Source of the DNA: Aquatica leii
Lineage: Eukaryota; Arthropoda; Insecta; Coleoptera; Lampyridae
Length of the DNA: 64,000 nt
Reading direction: 5' to 3'
Assembly: GCA_035610365.1 (NCBI GenBank)
Contig: CM069437.1
Location: 59,606,093-59,670,092 of the forward strand
Below the pieces are notes generated by a model that was given only the letters and a program-made list of their open reading frames with translations, searched no databases and was not told the origin of the DNA. Made by a program: the position numbers and the translations under genes. Of the stretch, positions 32,930-45,900 are shown in pieces (positions within the stretch are counted from its first letter, which is position 1; each line of letters opens with the position of its first letter).

Positions 32930-33253
32930 GGTTGAGAAGTTCATTATAACTGTTAGATATAATACACAATCCGCGGGACCTCTGCGTTGAACTTGACCCT
33001 CAAATCGAAGGCGCATTCTTCGATATAAAATATAGTGTAAAACACGCTAACGTCGGAAAAGCAAGTGAATCGCGTTAAACTGTGTATAACATTAATAATA
33101 TAATAATTAAGTTGTTGTTGTATCATAATAAATCGCTAAGTTTCAAATTGTTTATCGTCTCGATCCACCGACCTTTCTAACAATAACCTACGAGATTTAT
33201 ATCCCTCGACGCTTCGCGTTTCGCAATAGGTTATAATCATACACTTCTCAACC
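32930..33253. repeat. possible small LTR or MITE with GGTTGAGAAGT ends
   Basis: GGTTGAGAAGT (32930-32940) is inverted at 33243-33253. The ends resemble the TGTTGAGA...TCTCAACA ends of Copia-type LTRs, with the first and last bases changed. The interior has GC-richer stretches (CCGCGGGACCTC). No duplication was found. Confidence 0.35.
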
Positions 33254-34639
33254 TTAATATATAATATACTATTTTATAACAAGATTATAACACATGTTCG
33301 AAATATCGACTGTCCATTTCCAGACACTTGCATATCTTTTATTCAAAACCATGTTTAGCTCTGGATATCTTTCGCGAGATTAGAGTTTTAAAAGTGTCTC
33401 TTATGCGTCTTTTCATATTGTGTGGCATTGCGAGTAACGTATTGTAGACAATTTTTTTATGCATCTTTATGCCAGAATTTGGTGTAATTAATTTCGGGAA
33501 TTTGGGGAGAGAGAGCTAATTGCAAAATCTCTTTGTTTTGTTTATTATTGGTATGTTATTACTATTATTACTGTTATAGTCTGCTGGATTATACATTATT
33601 ATTTGTTAATTGTATATAATTGTTAATTCTCTGATTTTTCTGAATACAATAAGCAACTACATTGATTAGAACTTTTATTGACAAAACATCAAATCGTGCA
33701 AAAGGACGATTATTGGATTGGATCAAATCCATCGTTTATAAGATGAACCCAGCAGATCTGCAAAACTTATAGCAGATTTTTTTACATCTAGTGAGAACAA
33801 GGAAAGATCATAAATAAAATGATAGAAAAGAAAGAACTAAAAAAACACGTATTTGAATCAAAAACTACTGAACTACAGCAGCTAGTGAAAATTGAACAAT
33901 AAAAACGATAGAAATATTTAACATTAACACATTAATTCGATACTTATGTCATTAACCCAGCTTTCTATCTACGCTAGAGTCTTGCGGTCTTAATCAAAAT
34001 TGCCTAATTTTTTGCTACCAAATAAATACTGACTATAACCGAATCTGACTGTGTTTTACTAGATTATACTGGAGAGAGATTAACAATACCTAAATAGACC
34101 TTAATCTGTAAAAGCGTTGTCATTTATAAAAGGCTAAACCAGAGATACAATAACAGCGCTAATAAAAAAAAACAAGTTAATGTCAGTTTTAAAGCTATTA
34201 ATATACTTTAAGCATTTTAGTTTTAATACTTAATTCAAAGCATCGTCTCTGAAAGTAGCTAATTAGTTTCCTTTAACACAAAAAATGTATGGTAATTTTT
34301 TGCGTGTTACAAAATAACACCACTGGGTCATACTTCTATAGGTATTTGTAAAGACAGCAAGTGTTAAATATATAATAGAGTATTTTATTTGCATTAATAA
34401 TGTTTATTGAAATGATTGGCGATTTTTAATAATGTTACAAACGACTGGTTTTACTATAAGAAACTATATATATATAATGTAGTCGTCGTAATTTAAGAAA
34501 GTTTTTACAATGTTTGTTAAAAATTTAAATTTTATAACTGCAGATTACTTCTTATTAACATCTACAAAACCAAAAATACCTAAAATATTTGTTATTAAAT
34601 GAAGAACAATCAGTTAATAACTTTTAAAAACATGCAATT
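33254..34639. other. intergenic, no gene recognised
   Basis: AT-rich, only short frames. A promoter for the fucosyltransferase gene would be expected upstream of 32625 on the minus strand, somewhere in or beyond this stretch, but I could not identify one. Confidence 0.4.
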
Positions 34640-34659
34640 GCCATAAGCATCTGTCAATT

Positions 34660-35199
34660 ATGATTTTAACTCGCAAATACACATAACCCAACAACCAGTG
34701 GCGTACACATAACCAATCCAACAAGTGAATATACAAAATAATATGTACAGTTACCAACCCTGGACAAACCAGCAGCTGTAACAAAAATCTCAAAAACAAT
34801 CACAACTACAATCTTAAAACAATTAGCCAAGACCAGATTAAAAACAACCGCAAACTCGTGAAACATACAGTGCAATTATCAAAGCCTTACAAGAACGTAA
34901 AACTAAATTTCATACGTATGAACCCAAACAATACAGACATTTCAGGGTTGTACAATGGTTGTACTTAAAAATTTTGGTTCTTCGTCAAATCTAGAACTCC
35001 TAGAAGAATAATTAAAACAACTAGCACATCAATTGTTTATAATACATGAAACATCAAACACAGAGTTACAAAGACTTTATTGTCTATGTTTTTTATTGAT
35101 CTGGAAACAAAGAACAATAATAAAGAAATTTATGATAGGAAACTCTTACAAAACTGTGTGGTACAGTTTGAAGCACCGCATGCGAAAAGAGAAATACCG
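34660..35199 (+). pseudogene. Jockey gag, part before the Gypsy insertion
   Basis: Readable blocks are FHTYEPKQYRHF, VVLKNFGSSSNLELLEE and FFIDLETKNNNKEIYDRKLL, then FEAPHAKREIP at the insertion point. These correspond to the two small RNA-binding repeats and the PHxKREIPQC motif that precedes the zinc knuckles in Jockey gag proteins. Frameshifted and with stops. Confidence 0.65.
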
Positions 35200-35416
35200 T
35201 GTGGTGCGATAGGTTGGCACCAACATGAAGTTGGCGTTTGCAATACAATAAATAAGCGGCCGACTCAAAACTAAAGCCCCTTACGTTTTCGACGTTGTAC
35301 GTAGACGATACAGTAATCGCGAGTAATCTTTTTAATCATTTGTTTTACTGGAACATTGTTAATTTTATATTTATGTATATACGAACAGAATAGGTAAATA
35401 TACATTATCAAACCTT
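35200..35416 (+). repeat. Gypsy 5' LTR, 3' end deleted
   Basis: Starts TGTGGTGCGATAGG. It matches the 3' LTR up to AAACCTT, then passes directly into RT coding sequence. Confidence 0.88.
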
Positions 35417-35445
35417 CTTCATCGTCATGGGCAAGTCCATTACAC

Positions 35446-37929
35446 ATGGTTCCAAAAGCTGATGGAGCCTGGAGACCTTGTGGCGACTACAGGAGTTTGA
35501 ACGCGGCTACGACAGCAGATAGATACCCAGTTCCTCATATTCAGGACTTTAGTCACAATTTATGTGGAAAAACTATTTTTTCATCCATCGATCTCGTCAA
35601 GGCGTACCACCAAATTCCAGTCAACCCAGCAGACAGTCCAAAAACAGCAATAACTACACCCTTTGGTTTATATGAATTTGTAAAAATGCCATTCGGGTTA
35701 CGAAATGCAGCACAAACATTTCAAAGATTCCTCGATGATGTGTTGCGGGATCTCGATTTCGTATATGCCTACATCGACGATGTGTTAATTGCATCCAGCA
35801 CCGAAGAGGAACATATGAATCACCTTGAGTTAGTGCTGCAGAGATTTCAAAAATATGGTATAGTTGTGAACCCAGATAAATGTGTTTTTGGAAGCAACGA
35901 CCTAAAATTCCTGGGAGTACGAATCACTGAAAAGGGAATCCATCCACTTCCCGACAAGGTGCAAGCTATCAATGATTTACCATTACCTAAAACAAGTAAG
36001 AAATTACAACAATTTTTAGGCATGATAAATTATTACCGAAGATGGCTCCCGAGTGCAGCCATCACACAAGCTCCATTGTACGCATTGTTAAAGAATATCA
36101 ATCGCAAGAATGTCGAATTGACATGGAACGACACTGCGGTCAAAGCATTCACGAAAACCAAACAGGACCTAGCAGAGGCAACTATCCTAGTGTATCCAAA
36201 CCCATCATCTTCAATCAGTTTGGCAGTGGATGCATCGGACATAGCCATTGGAGGAGTTTTGCAACAAGGGGATATAGGCAAACAACAACCAATTTCATTT
36301 TTTTCAATTAAACTTAATCAAGCCGAGAAAAAGTACAGCACATATGATCGTGAATTATTAGCGATTTACAAGGGCATCAAACACTTCAAACATTTCCTCG
36401 AAGGACGAAATTTTACGGTTTATACAGATCATAAACCAATCACATTTGCGTTTAAACAAAAACCTGAGAAGTGTAGCCCACGACAATGCAGACACCTCGA
36501 CTTCATTTCACAGTTTACAACAGACATTCAGCACATCCGAGGCATAGATAACATACCAGCAGATACGATGTCACGGATCGAAGAACTAAAGCAATGTGAA
36601 ATGGACACAGACTCTTTCGCAAAGGCACAAGAAGAGGACGAGGAATTAAAAAGCCTCTTACAGAATGAGAAATATAGGTTTTCAAGATTTCCAGCATTTA
36701 TGGGTAAAAAAGAATTGTTTTATGAATCAAGTGCTGGAAAAAACAGACTCTATGTACCACTATGCTATCGTCGAAAAGTGTTCGACACTACACACAACTT
36801 GTCACATCCAGGGACTAAAGGATCAACGCAATTAGTGACAGAAAAGTACTTTTGGCCAAATATGAAGAAGAATGTTACAAATTGGGTCAAAACATGCATA
36901 CCATGTCAGAGAGCCAAGGTAAATAAGCACACGCGTACTCCAATCGGTACTTTCGCTTCACCAGATGCTCGCTTCACCCACGTCCACATGGATATTGTAG
37001 GTCCACTTCCCTATTCAAATGGTAAGCAGTACATATTGACAATGATCGACCGATTTAGCCGTTGGCCCGAAGCAGTCCCAATACAAGACATCACTGCTGA
37101 AACATGTGCCAAAACATTTGTAGAAACCTGGATTGCTCGTTTTGGGGTTCCATCCATAATTACGACTGATCGTGGAAGACAGTTCGAATCAACTTTATTC
37201 TCAGACTTGCAAAAAATCACAGGAATGCATCGGACGCGAACAACTTCATTTCATCCACAAAGCAATGGACTAGTAGAACGGTTACATCGTCAATTGAAGG
37301 CAGCATTAAAGTGTCACGACACTCACTGGACAGAGTCTCTACCTTTAGTTTTGTTAGGGATTCGCAACACAATCAAAGAACCGCTACATGCTACACCTGC
37401 AGAAGTTGTTTACGGCACTACGTTACGATTACCAGGTGGTATAATTCATACACCACCAACACATAAAAGGTCACAAGTGATGGAAACTGACTTTGTTGCT
37501 AGGTTAAAACAACACATGGAAAGCATTACATATCCAACTGCAACCAATCACCAGAGAGAAACAGTATTCCAACCAAAGGATTTAAACAGTACCAAATATG
37601 TATTTGTGCGTGTTGACCGAGTAAGAAAACCCCTGGAACCACCATATGAGGGACCGTACAAGGTAATCGCTAAAAACGAAAAGTATTATAAAGTACTAAT
37701 ACGTAACAAGGAACAAAACATATCGATTGATCGCCTCAAACCTGCTTTTTATGAAAGTGAAGTGGAAAGAACTCCAAATTTAAGCGATGAAGAAAACAAA
37801 AACGAAAATTCTTCGAATCAACCAAGTGCTAGTGAAAGTGCTCTGCCAAAACAAACTAGATCGGGTCGACAAGTGCGATTTCCAGCAAAGTATTCGGACA
37901 TGGTAAAGATTAAACAAATAGACACTTAA
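35446..37929 (+). CDS. Gypsy pol: RT, RNase H, integrase (N-truncated)
   Basis: Copies element RNA into DNA and integrates it. An 827-codon frame begins at an internal Met inside the RT fingers ([19 protein letters not shown]), so this ATG is not the native start; the same frame continues upstream (SSWASPLH) to the deletion junction. RT motif [16 protein letters not shown] is near residue 46 and active site YIDD near 108. RNase H motifs LAVDASD (about 263) and YTDHKPI (about 326) follow. The integrase H-H-C-C module ends CIPCQRAK (about 490). Its core has D in HMDIVGP (about 515), D in TDRGRQF (about 574) and E in NGLVERLH (about 610). The C-terminus is a Pro/Arg-rich tail with no chromodomain seen. 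Without gag, protease or a complete RT it cannot move by itself. Confidence 0.92.
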   Translation: MVPKADGAWRPCGDYRSLNAATTADRYPVPHIQDFSHNLCGKTIFSSIDLVKAYHQIPVNPADSPKTAITTPFGLYEFVKMPFGLRNAAQTFQRFLDDVLRDLDFVYAYIDDVLIASSTEEEHMNHLELVLQRFQKYGIVVNPDKCVFGSNDLKFLGVRITEKGIHPLPDKVQAINDLPLPKTSKKLQQFLGMINYYRRWLPSAAITQAPLYALLKNINRKNVELTWNDTAVKAFTKTKQDLAEATILVYPNPSSSISLAVDASDIAIGGVLQQGDIGKQQPISFFSIKLNQAEKKYSTYDRELLAIYKGIKHFKHFLEGRNFTVYTDHKPITFAFKQKPEKCSPRQCRHLDFISQFTTDIQHIRGIDNIPADTMSRIEELKQCEMDTDSFAKAQEEDEELKSLLQNEKYRFSRFPAFMGKKELFYESSAGKNRLYVPLCYRRKVFDTTHNLSHPGTKGSTQLVTEKYFWPNMKKNVTNWVKTCIPCQRAKVNKHTRTPIGTFASPDARFTHVHMDIVGPLPYSNGKQYILTMIDRFSRWPEAVPIQDITAETCAKTFVETWIARFGVPSIITTDRGRQFESTLFSDLQKITGMHRTRTTSFHPQSNGLVERLHRQLKAALKCHDTHWTESLPLVLLGIRNTIKEPLHATPAEVVYGTTLRLPGGIIHTPPTHKRSQVMETDFVARLKQHMESITYPTATNHQRETVFQPKDLNSTKYVFVRVDRVRKPLEPPYEGPYKVIAKNEKYYKVLIRNKEQNISIDRLKPAFYESEVERTPNLSDEENKNENSSNQPSASESALPKQTRSGRQVRFPAKYSDMVKIKQIDT

Positions 37930-38105
37930 CCACAAAATATTGCGTTTAATTATGTATTAGATTTTCTTGTTAATGTTATTATTGTTATTTAGTTTTCATT
38001 TATAATATTTTTGTAGGTTATGCATTGTATTTTGCTTAGATTGTATTTTGTAAAATGTTAGCATTGGCGTGCACAAATGAAACCCATTTACTTAAAGGGG
38101 GGTAA
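37930..38105 (+). other. Gypsy 3' UTR with polypurine tract
   Basis: Short AT-rich stretch ending AAAGGGGGG (38094-38102), three bases before the 3' LTR, the expected plus-strand priming site. There is no env frame between pol and the LTR. Confidence 0.75.
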
Positions 38106-38341
38106 TGTGGTGCGATAGGTTGGCACCAACATGAAGTTGGCGTTTGCAATACAATAAATAAGCGGCCGACTCAAAACTAAAGCCCCTTACGTTTTCGACG
38201 TTGTACGTAGACGATACAGTAATCGCGAGTAATCTTTTTAATCATTTGTTTTACTGGAACATTGTTAATTTTATATTTATGTATATACGAACAGAATAGG
38301 TAAATATACGTTATTAAACCTTATAATTATCCGTGCCTATA
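38106..38341 (+). repeat. Gypsy 3' LTR
   Basis: Complete LTR of 236 bp. Its last 25 bases, beyond AAACCTT, are missing from the 5' copy. The right border is fixed by the ACCG duplication. Confidence 0.85.
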
Positions 38342-38345
38342 ACCG

Positions 38346-38768
38346 CAATGTGCGAAGTGCCAGAGGTACGGTCACAGCAAGAATTATTGTCGTCAACCGT
38401 AGAGATGCGTCAAATGCATAGAAAATCATGCTACAAGCGAATGTCCAAAAAAAGAAAAAACTGCGTAAACTGTAACGGTAGCCATCCCGCTAACTACAAA
38501 GGGTGTTGGGTACGTAAGCACTTGCAGCAGAAGTTCTACCCAAAAGATAAAGCTCAAGATCACCCCTTTTACAACTAGATTTGTTCAACGAGGATTGATT
38601 TATGCTCAACAAACGACTTGTAATTCTTTACAACAAACTACTAATACTCTCACCAACAACACACCCGAACAACCAAATGCACTATCTAAACTCAAAACAA
38701 TGATTCAGAATCGAATAGAGCAAATGAGCACCATGCTAAATTTATTGACCACTGTCATCAACAAACTG
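38346..38768 (+). pseudogene. Jockey gag, zinc-knuckle part after the Gypsy insertion
   Basis: In one frame the text reads CAKCQRYGHSKNYC, CVKCIENHATSECP and CVNCNGSHPANYKGC: three zinc knuckles with one stop between the first and second. Then come RKHLQQKFYPKD and an Asn/Thr-rich tail ending TTVINKL, where the DNA element is inserted. After 40471 the same frame gives two or three residues and a stop, the native ORF1 end. Confidence 0.75.
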
Positions 38769-40471
38769 CCCAGTAAACACACGACGTCCCAGGGACGTTC
38801 GTTTTATGTCCAAATGATGTCTTTACATCCCGGGCTTTAAAACGGACCTGTATAGGATGTCTTTAATAGGACGTCCTCAGGATGTCAATGAAGAACGTAC
38901 GATGGGATGTCCTATACGGGAAAAAACAAATGCAAACTTAGTGCGCTTGCCCACTTTCCTTCTTGTTCTCTGGAGCTCACTCAACACCCGTACGCTCCTT
39001 TGGTATATCAAAGTGGTACACTCTGTTTGCACCGTTTGTACTCTGTATCTGTTTTTGTTGGTGTTCTGACTACTTTATTTATCTGTACTTTTTATTATCT
39101 AACGTTTTTTGGGCGTTTTAGTGCATAAACAAATTTATTTGGTAAGTTTTTGGTACCATGTATTTATTTATCATATATAAAAATCATCATTTATAATTAT
39201 TATTTTGAATTACTAAAAATTAATAAAAGTTTATTGAAATTAATCACAATTATTAATAATGGTGATTTAAAACCCCATCTCGCGCGCATACCTATGCGGT
39301 AAATTGAAAATATTTATTTTATGTAAAAAAAAAAATTTTACTCAAAAAATTATTTAAAAAATGTTTTCTTTGTATTTAAGGTTTAAAAGTGTGACGTTAT
39401 CTCACGACTTTTATCGTCGCGATTCACAAGTCATCCAAAAATGTCAACATGACCGGTAAGGCACAAAATCGCTAATCTAACTAACAAACTATAACGTTAT
39501 CGCGTTCTTGGTATTCATAGTTATGATTAGTGTGCGTATTCTCCTATTGTATTACTATTTCCACAATAATTAGTTAGGTGGTTAAAAATACGCCTACAAA
39601 TAATATTGTTTTTATCACATTCCTTTGATAAAATGTAAATGCGAAACGTATAAAAATTCTTAATGAATTTGCAAAACTGGCGCGTTTACAAAATTAAAAA
39701 AAAAACGATTTAAACAATTTTTAACTGGTTATAATCGATCATCTCTTATGATTTAATCAATAATAGAATCGTCAAAAAGATCAATCAATAATTCTACAAA
39801 AGAAGTATCACTTTATCAATTCTTTAATTTAGAAAAATGCAAATTCTGATTACATAGAAATACCAAAATCAGCTTTTTGTATTAACTTTTTTATCGATTC
39901 TACATGACGATTACCATCTCTTATGTAGTTGCATTGTTTCAGGCGCCACTTAAAAAAATCGGGAAGAAAGTATAAAAAACTCGCTAAGGAGGGCCAAAGA
40001 ACGCCGGGATCGAGAATATAAAAAAATGAAATAATCTAAATTTATTTTAATTGAATATAATTTGGATTATTATTTAAAAATATAGTTTTATATAATAATA
40101 ATTTGTATTTTATTTGATAGTTATTTTTATTTATTACGTCAAGTTGCAGAGTAGTACGTTAAGTCTCCTTACTGAATAAAAAAAACAATAGAAAAAACCA
40201 CAAAGTAGATGTACTTTAACTGGAAATGTTACTTTTCTTGATAAAAATATAATATACATATATAGTACTTATCCTACAGTCATCTAAAAGGGACGTCCCG
40301 TTGCGGATATCCAAGGATGTCCTATAAGGACATTGTAGGAATGCACACACTTGTGACAAAAGAACGTGCCATAAATGTCTCTAGGACGTACACAGAACCC
40401 AAATGGGACATTCAGTGATTCGCAACATCATGTCCCCGGGACATCCTTGAGACATCCTTGTGTTTGTTGGG
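38769..40471. mobile_element. DNA element with CCCARYAAACAC ends and GGAYGTCC repeats
   Basis: Ends are inverted: CCCAGTAAACACACGACGTC on the left and, on the minus strand from 40471, CCCAACAAACACAAGGATGTC. Each end continues with several GGACGTCC/GGATGTCC-type motifs in both orientations (about 38780-38920 and 40290-40460). The centre is AT-rich and non-coding as far as I can tell. TG occurs on both sides (38767-38768 and 40472-40473) as a possible 2-bp duplication. Removing it rejoins the Jockey gag end. Confidence 0.72.
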
Positions 40472-40489
40472 TGGCTTAATAACTAAACT

Positions 40490-42510
40490 TTTTAGAATAG
40501 TTATATGGAACGCCAACGGACTGGGACAACATGTACAGGATAACTACTACAGAATACTTTTTCCAATTATATAGGATTGATGTCATGCTAATATCAGAGC
40601 ACATATACTTAAAACCCATATCAAAATATCAAATTAATGCACCCTAGTGAAAAAGCTCATGGGGACAGTGCTGTGATTATTCGACAAAACAATAAACACT
40701 ATGAGTTGAAACAATATCAATGCGACTACTTACAAACCACAAACGTCGCCATAGAGTATCACGCTGGTTATACCTGCTGTATATTGTCCGAACAAGCATA
40801 ACAATAAAAGGCACTACTAAAAAATATTTCAAAACACTAGAAATTCGATTTATTTCCGGTTGCAATTATAACGTCAAAATCCCGCAGTGGGGATCACGAC
40901 TTACGACCACAAAAGGCAGGAAACTACTGACTGCAATAAAAAATTTTAATCTGCACTGCCTTGCAACAGACGAACCTATTTATTGGCCGGCGGACACTCG
41001 TAAGGTAACTGACGCTATTGACTTTGCAGTAACAAAAGACATCAACATTAATTGATGCAAGATTCAATCATTATTAGATCTCTCCTCAGACCATTCAGCC
41101 GTCCTAGTAACTGTATACTTCAGATTTCAACAGAAACAACGGCAAGCAACACTGTACTCAAAGCATACCGTTTGGGAAGAAGATTTAGTCAATATAAGCA
41201 TACTGCTTAAAAGACATCGATGGAGCAGTCTGTGAAATAACAAACGCCATCTAAGAAATAGCCTGGAAGGCAACTCCAGACGCGCATGAAGTGCAAACTC
41301 AAAAAACCTGCCCGCTCATAGTGAATGAAAAAAGCGCAGAAAAACGAAAGTTATGCAAACGTTGGCAAATAACACGATCGGCAGAGTATAAAAAGAAGTA
41401 TAAATACAACTACGCAAAATCTTATTACTGCACATTAAAAATCAAAATATACAAGAATATCTCAGTACACTCACAACAACGGAAACCACCGACTATTCAC
41501 TGTAGAAAACCACTAGAAAACTCAAAAGAACAAAGCAGGCATTATCACCTGTAAAAGATGAAACTGGAAGATAGGTGCAAACTGACTAGCAATTGCTTTC
41601 GCGAAACATTTGAAAACAGTATGTACCCTTTTTTCCTTCCAGCACAGCCCAGATGAGGAACGCGAAATTTACAGTTTACTAGATCCACCGTTTCAAATGG
41701 AATTATCTATTAAATCATTCACAATGTTGGAAGTCGAAAGAACAATACTAACAGAAATAAATCCAAATAAAGTTCTAGGTTAGGGGATCTTATTATAGAA
41801 AAATATCACCAAAATTTCTTAAAGCATTAACATTTCTCTTCAATGCTATCCCCCGATTAAAATATTTTTCTAAACAGCGGAAAATAGCTAAAATAATATT
41901 AATCCCAAAATCAGAATAAAAGATTTAACCAGCGTTGAATCGTATCGGCTCATAAGCCTATTACCGCTGTCGTCAAAACTTTTCAAAAACTTGCTATTAA
42001 AACGGCTCAACCCGATATTGGAGGACAGAGGAATTATACCAACCATCAGTTTGGGTTTAGACGCCACCACGGCACGACGGAACAAGTACACAAGATTGTT
42101 CACACAATAACCACTGCTTCTGAATATAAAAAGTATTGCTCTGCTGCGTTTATAGACATAAAGCAAGCATTCGACAGTGTGGCATAAAAACTTAAAATAT
42201 AAACTGAAACTGACACTACCGTATCACTACTACGAAATTCTCATCTCCTATCTGGAAGGCAAGCGGTTCATGGTCAAACTAAACGAAGAGCTAATAAACG
42301 TGTACCCCGTTCCGTCTGGAGTAACCCAAGGTAGCGTACTCAGACCAATCTTCTACACAATTTATACAACTGATTTGCCAACAACAAACGCAACAACCAC
42401 AGCTACTTACGCTGATGACACAGTCATTTTAGCTCTAGACAGCAACCTTAATGCCGCAACTGAAAATCTCCATACCACCTTAAGCTTAGTTAAAGGTTAG
42501 ATGAGAAAGT
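40490..42510 (+). pseudogene. Jockey ORF2: endonuclease and RT
   Basis: Begins IVIWNANGLGQHVQ, the standard start of Jockey endonucleases. It continues with IDVMLISE and NVKIPQWGSRLTTTKGRKLL (the GDYNAKHPQWG block, with the key Asp and His altered), YWPADTRKVTDAIDFAV, then an RT with SLLPLSSKLF, HQFGFRRHHGTTEQV, AAFIDIKQAFDSVWH, GVTQGSVL and TATYADDTVILA. The region after 42500 decays quickly. Multiple frame changes and stops. Confidence 0.78.
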
Positions 42511-42960
42511 AGAAAATTCAAGCTAACACCTCAAAGTTATCGCATGTCACGTTTCCAATGAGACGAAGTACATGTCCACCGGTAACATTTAACAACACCT
42601 TGATTACGCAATCTGAAGAAGTTAAATATCTGAGACGCATCTGGTCGACAATTTTAACCGACACTAGAAAATAAACTTTTACTATATAAATCTATTCTCT
42701 GACCTGTATGGACATACAGTGTACAACTATGGGGTACTGCTAGCATCTCTAACATTGAGATCTTTTAACGATTTCAGAAAAAAGTGCTTCGGTGTATGCG
42801 TCAGTGTGCAAAGTGATTAAAAAGTACAGTGTTAAATACAGACACTCGTCGGTTAAAGCGGTTTAAACCATCGGAGCTGCCCACCAGGTTTGATAAACTA
42901 AGCGTGCATTTTTAACTCTCCAGAACTGACATGCTGAATTGCTAAATTACACCATAAGTT

Positions 42961-45900
42961 GATCATTTGTAGGATAACAACTATCGCGGATTGCTCTAAG
43001 CAAGGCCATATGTAGTTCGTTAAGTTAGAACAATGTCATGTCATTTACATATTGTTTATGAGCAACATATTGTAAATTTGCTAAGTACTTACTAAATTAA
43101 AAAAAAATAAAAACATATCGTTGAATTAAAATTTCTTTATTAAACCCTTTTACATTCAATTTGTGTTTCTATAAAAAAAATGTCAGTATAATAGGGCTCA
43201 TTAACCACCAGATGGCGTAGACCACAACACTTTTATATATAAAAAAACATCCTTTACACACAAAACTCTAATCTTACGATGAGGTTGTAACATTCTTACC
43301 GAATGTTAGTATTGGTATTACCAACTGACCATTTTAATGTTATATAAAATTTCATTTTAATCAGTTGGTCAATAATTATTGTTTTATGTGTATTGCATTC
43401 AGTTAACTACGAATTTTCTGTCCACTTATTTTTTAATCGTTGTCTATTTTACAATTTTTGTTTTTTTTGTATATACATAAACTACGAAACAAGACTTTAA
43501 AAAATGTTTAACATTATCGTCACGTTGAAGCGACACCTATCTTTACTTTGCTATCTGTTTTCTTTTCTTTTATTATTTTTTTGTCGTTAGTTTTAATATT
43601 TATTGTTTTATCTAGAGCAGGTCAGAACTCGTCACTATCCATTTCACAACTTGCTTGTTAAACTGGTACTTGTAAACGAATGTGCATGTTATCCTAAGTT
43701 CATGAACAGATAGTTGTGAATTATATCCTTCTCAGGTATGAGTCATTGAACACAAATTTTCTAATGAATCTGGTCAAAATATTTCCACAAATTTCTTAAT
43801 GTTTCGTAGGAAAGATTTTTTGTATAATAACAGTCCACGTTTATAAGAATTTCGGTCAATTTTCAGCATTGTTGCTACTTTGGTTTATATAAAATGTTTT
43901 AATAAAATCAGACCAATCCATTTTCTTGACTACAAATGTACAAAATTTAATTCATAATACTGGCAACATTGTTAAAAATGTATTTAAATATTAGCACAAT
44001 TAAAGGAAATGTTTAGTCTTGATTGCAACATTTTACAGTACACTGCACAGTAACGTAACAAACAAGTTCAGTACAAAACTATAATAATGACCTCTAGTTT
44101 ACAGTACAAAGGTAAGGGGCGTATATTTCCGCAAGGTTAACTATCTTCAAGATAATGCAAAGGTTTTACAGACATTACCAAAGAGTTTAATGTGTATAAG
44201 TCATCACAGTACAACAAAAAAACTGGGAAAAAATCAAACAATTTTATAAAAACTAAATTATCAATAAATCAAAATTTTTTTGAGGCTTAACTTCAAATTC
44301 TTGTTTCATAAGGTTTACCTATATAACATTTGTTGCAATTTATTTTATATATCTACATTATGTTTGTGGATCTGTGTGTTTTGTAATTATTAATGCAATG
44401 TGTTCGTATATACTATATACATATATATTTTTTATATAAAGAACTATTTTTTTCAGTAATTTAATAGTTGGATTTATGTTAATTGTTTAGTATATCTTAT
44501 CAAAATGTAATACTAAATCTTAAAAATTATGCAAATCTTGCAATAGAACATTTATTTTTAGTTATAAAGCTAAAATGGTTTTTTAAATTTTTGTTATTGA
44601 TATCATAAACTACATTACAAAAAATAAAATGCTTAATAATATTGACAATTTTAATTCACACTTAAAATTTAATTAACATCAATAAAGCCAAAAACTAATC
44701 CAAATTTATGCAAAAACCTATTCTAATTTTTAAACAAATTTGTACAAAATTGTCACATACCATAATAACACCTTTTACTGTTTAAAACGAACTCTACGTT
44801 CAAGAAAACAAGACTGACATTCTCGACAAATACTATAATCTATATGAAATAAATTTCATAGATAGCGACAAGTGTTGTATAAGCCAGACGAAATAAAAAA
44901 CCTTAAGTAACCGTCAATTTGATTAAATTTTATAAATTTACTAGATAGAAAAAACATATACGCTAACAATGCAAACAAATATATGCAAAATTGTTCTGTT
45001 TAGACAAAATATCTTCTACTTACAAGAAAAAGAATTTGGGTGTTACAAAAAATTCAGTTCCAAAACACTATTTTAAGAAAATTTTTCATAAATAAATAAT
45101 ATAAAGTTCAGCTCAAAATGTACACATTTCTAAACGCAGTTTAACGCATATTTTGTTTAGTTTAGTCATAGTAACACATTAACACTTACCGATAATTTAA
45201 TTACCAAATTTTGCAGAGTAGGAGAATCACTAATAACATCTTGCTCGTCTTCGAAGTGCCGATTGTAATTTCATTTAAAAAGGCGTCAAAACGAGAAGAA
45301 ATAATTCCAAGTGACAGTTTTCACCTGACAAACACTTAAGGTAAACAAATCGAATAACACTAATCTAACAATGAGTATATTTATTATAACGACTACAAAA
45401 ATAATAAAAACAATACGCAATAAGTAATAGTTCGCAAACAATAACACAATAATGCTAGTATTAGCGGATCTTTAAATTAGCCAACACCATGTACACGTAG
45501 GTAACAGGTTTATTAACGTATTAATTAGCGAATTTAATTTTTCTCGTAATAACGCTAGCAATTCTTGCACTTCAATATGAGAAGAAGAAACATGTAAATC
45601 ATATATCATTCGCTACTCTACGTCATGTTTACCAGGTAACACAGACGGTAAACGAAAAGTTTCTGTGTCTTCCGGTTAGAAATTTTACTGCAAACTATAA
45701 TTACCCCATTTCCATATGCAAAACAGTTTAGAGGCACCAGTTTTTTATCTTCTTTTCTAGCATAAGATTCTCGTTGAATTAGTTTTATCAGGATCAACTT
45801 CTCATTATTCAACTCATTTGTAGACAATTCGCTTCTAATCTAATTGGCCGAATTTTTACAGTTATAACCAAAGCAAAGCATTCAAGCTATCATTACTACG

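Larger units (their letters stand above)
35200..38341 (+). mobile_element. Gypsy LTR retrotransposon, internally deleted, young
   Basis: LTRs at 35200-35416 (3'-truncated) and 38106-38341 differ at only two visible positions. The 4-bp target duplication ACCG lies at 35196-35199 and 38342-38345. A purine tract precedes the 3' LTR. A deletion removed the end of the 5' LTR, the primer site, gag, protease and the start of RT. The remaining pol is open for 827 codons. Confidence 0.85.
34640..42960 (+). mobile_element. Jockey-type non-LTR retrotransposon, split twice
   Basis: Pieces in plus-strand order: gag N-terminal part (to 35199), Gypsy element, gag zinc knuckles (38346-38768), DNA element (38769-40471), then endonuclease and RT (40490-42500). 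Both inserted elements can be removed to rejoin the gag frame, which proves it was one element. Ends are approximate. Confidence 0.75.

Noticed and set aside
35446-37929. Gypsy pol as part of an endogenous retrovirus with env
   Set aside because: Only about 160 bp of AT-rich sequence separates the pol stop from the purine tract and 3' LTR; there is no envelope frame.
39430-40025. Possible spliced two-exon gene in the GGAYGTCC element (ATG near 39452, donor GTAAGG, acceptor TTTCAG near 39942, then a basic tail)
   Set aside because: Joined frames hit stops at once, and the tail is short Lys/Arg-rich sequence that could be chance.
43319-43375. Inverted repeat ACCAACTGACCATT and AATCAGTTGGTCAAT
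   Set aside because: Short, imperfect and without flanking duplication; expected by chance in AT-rich DNA of this length.
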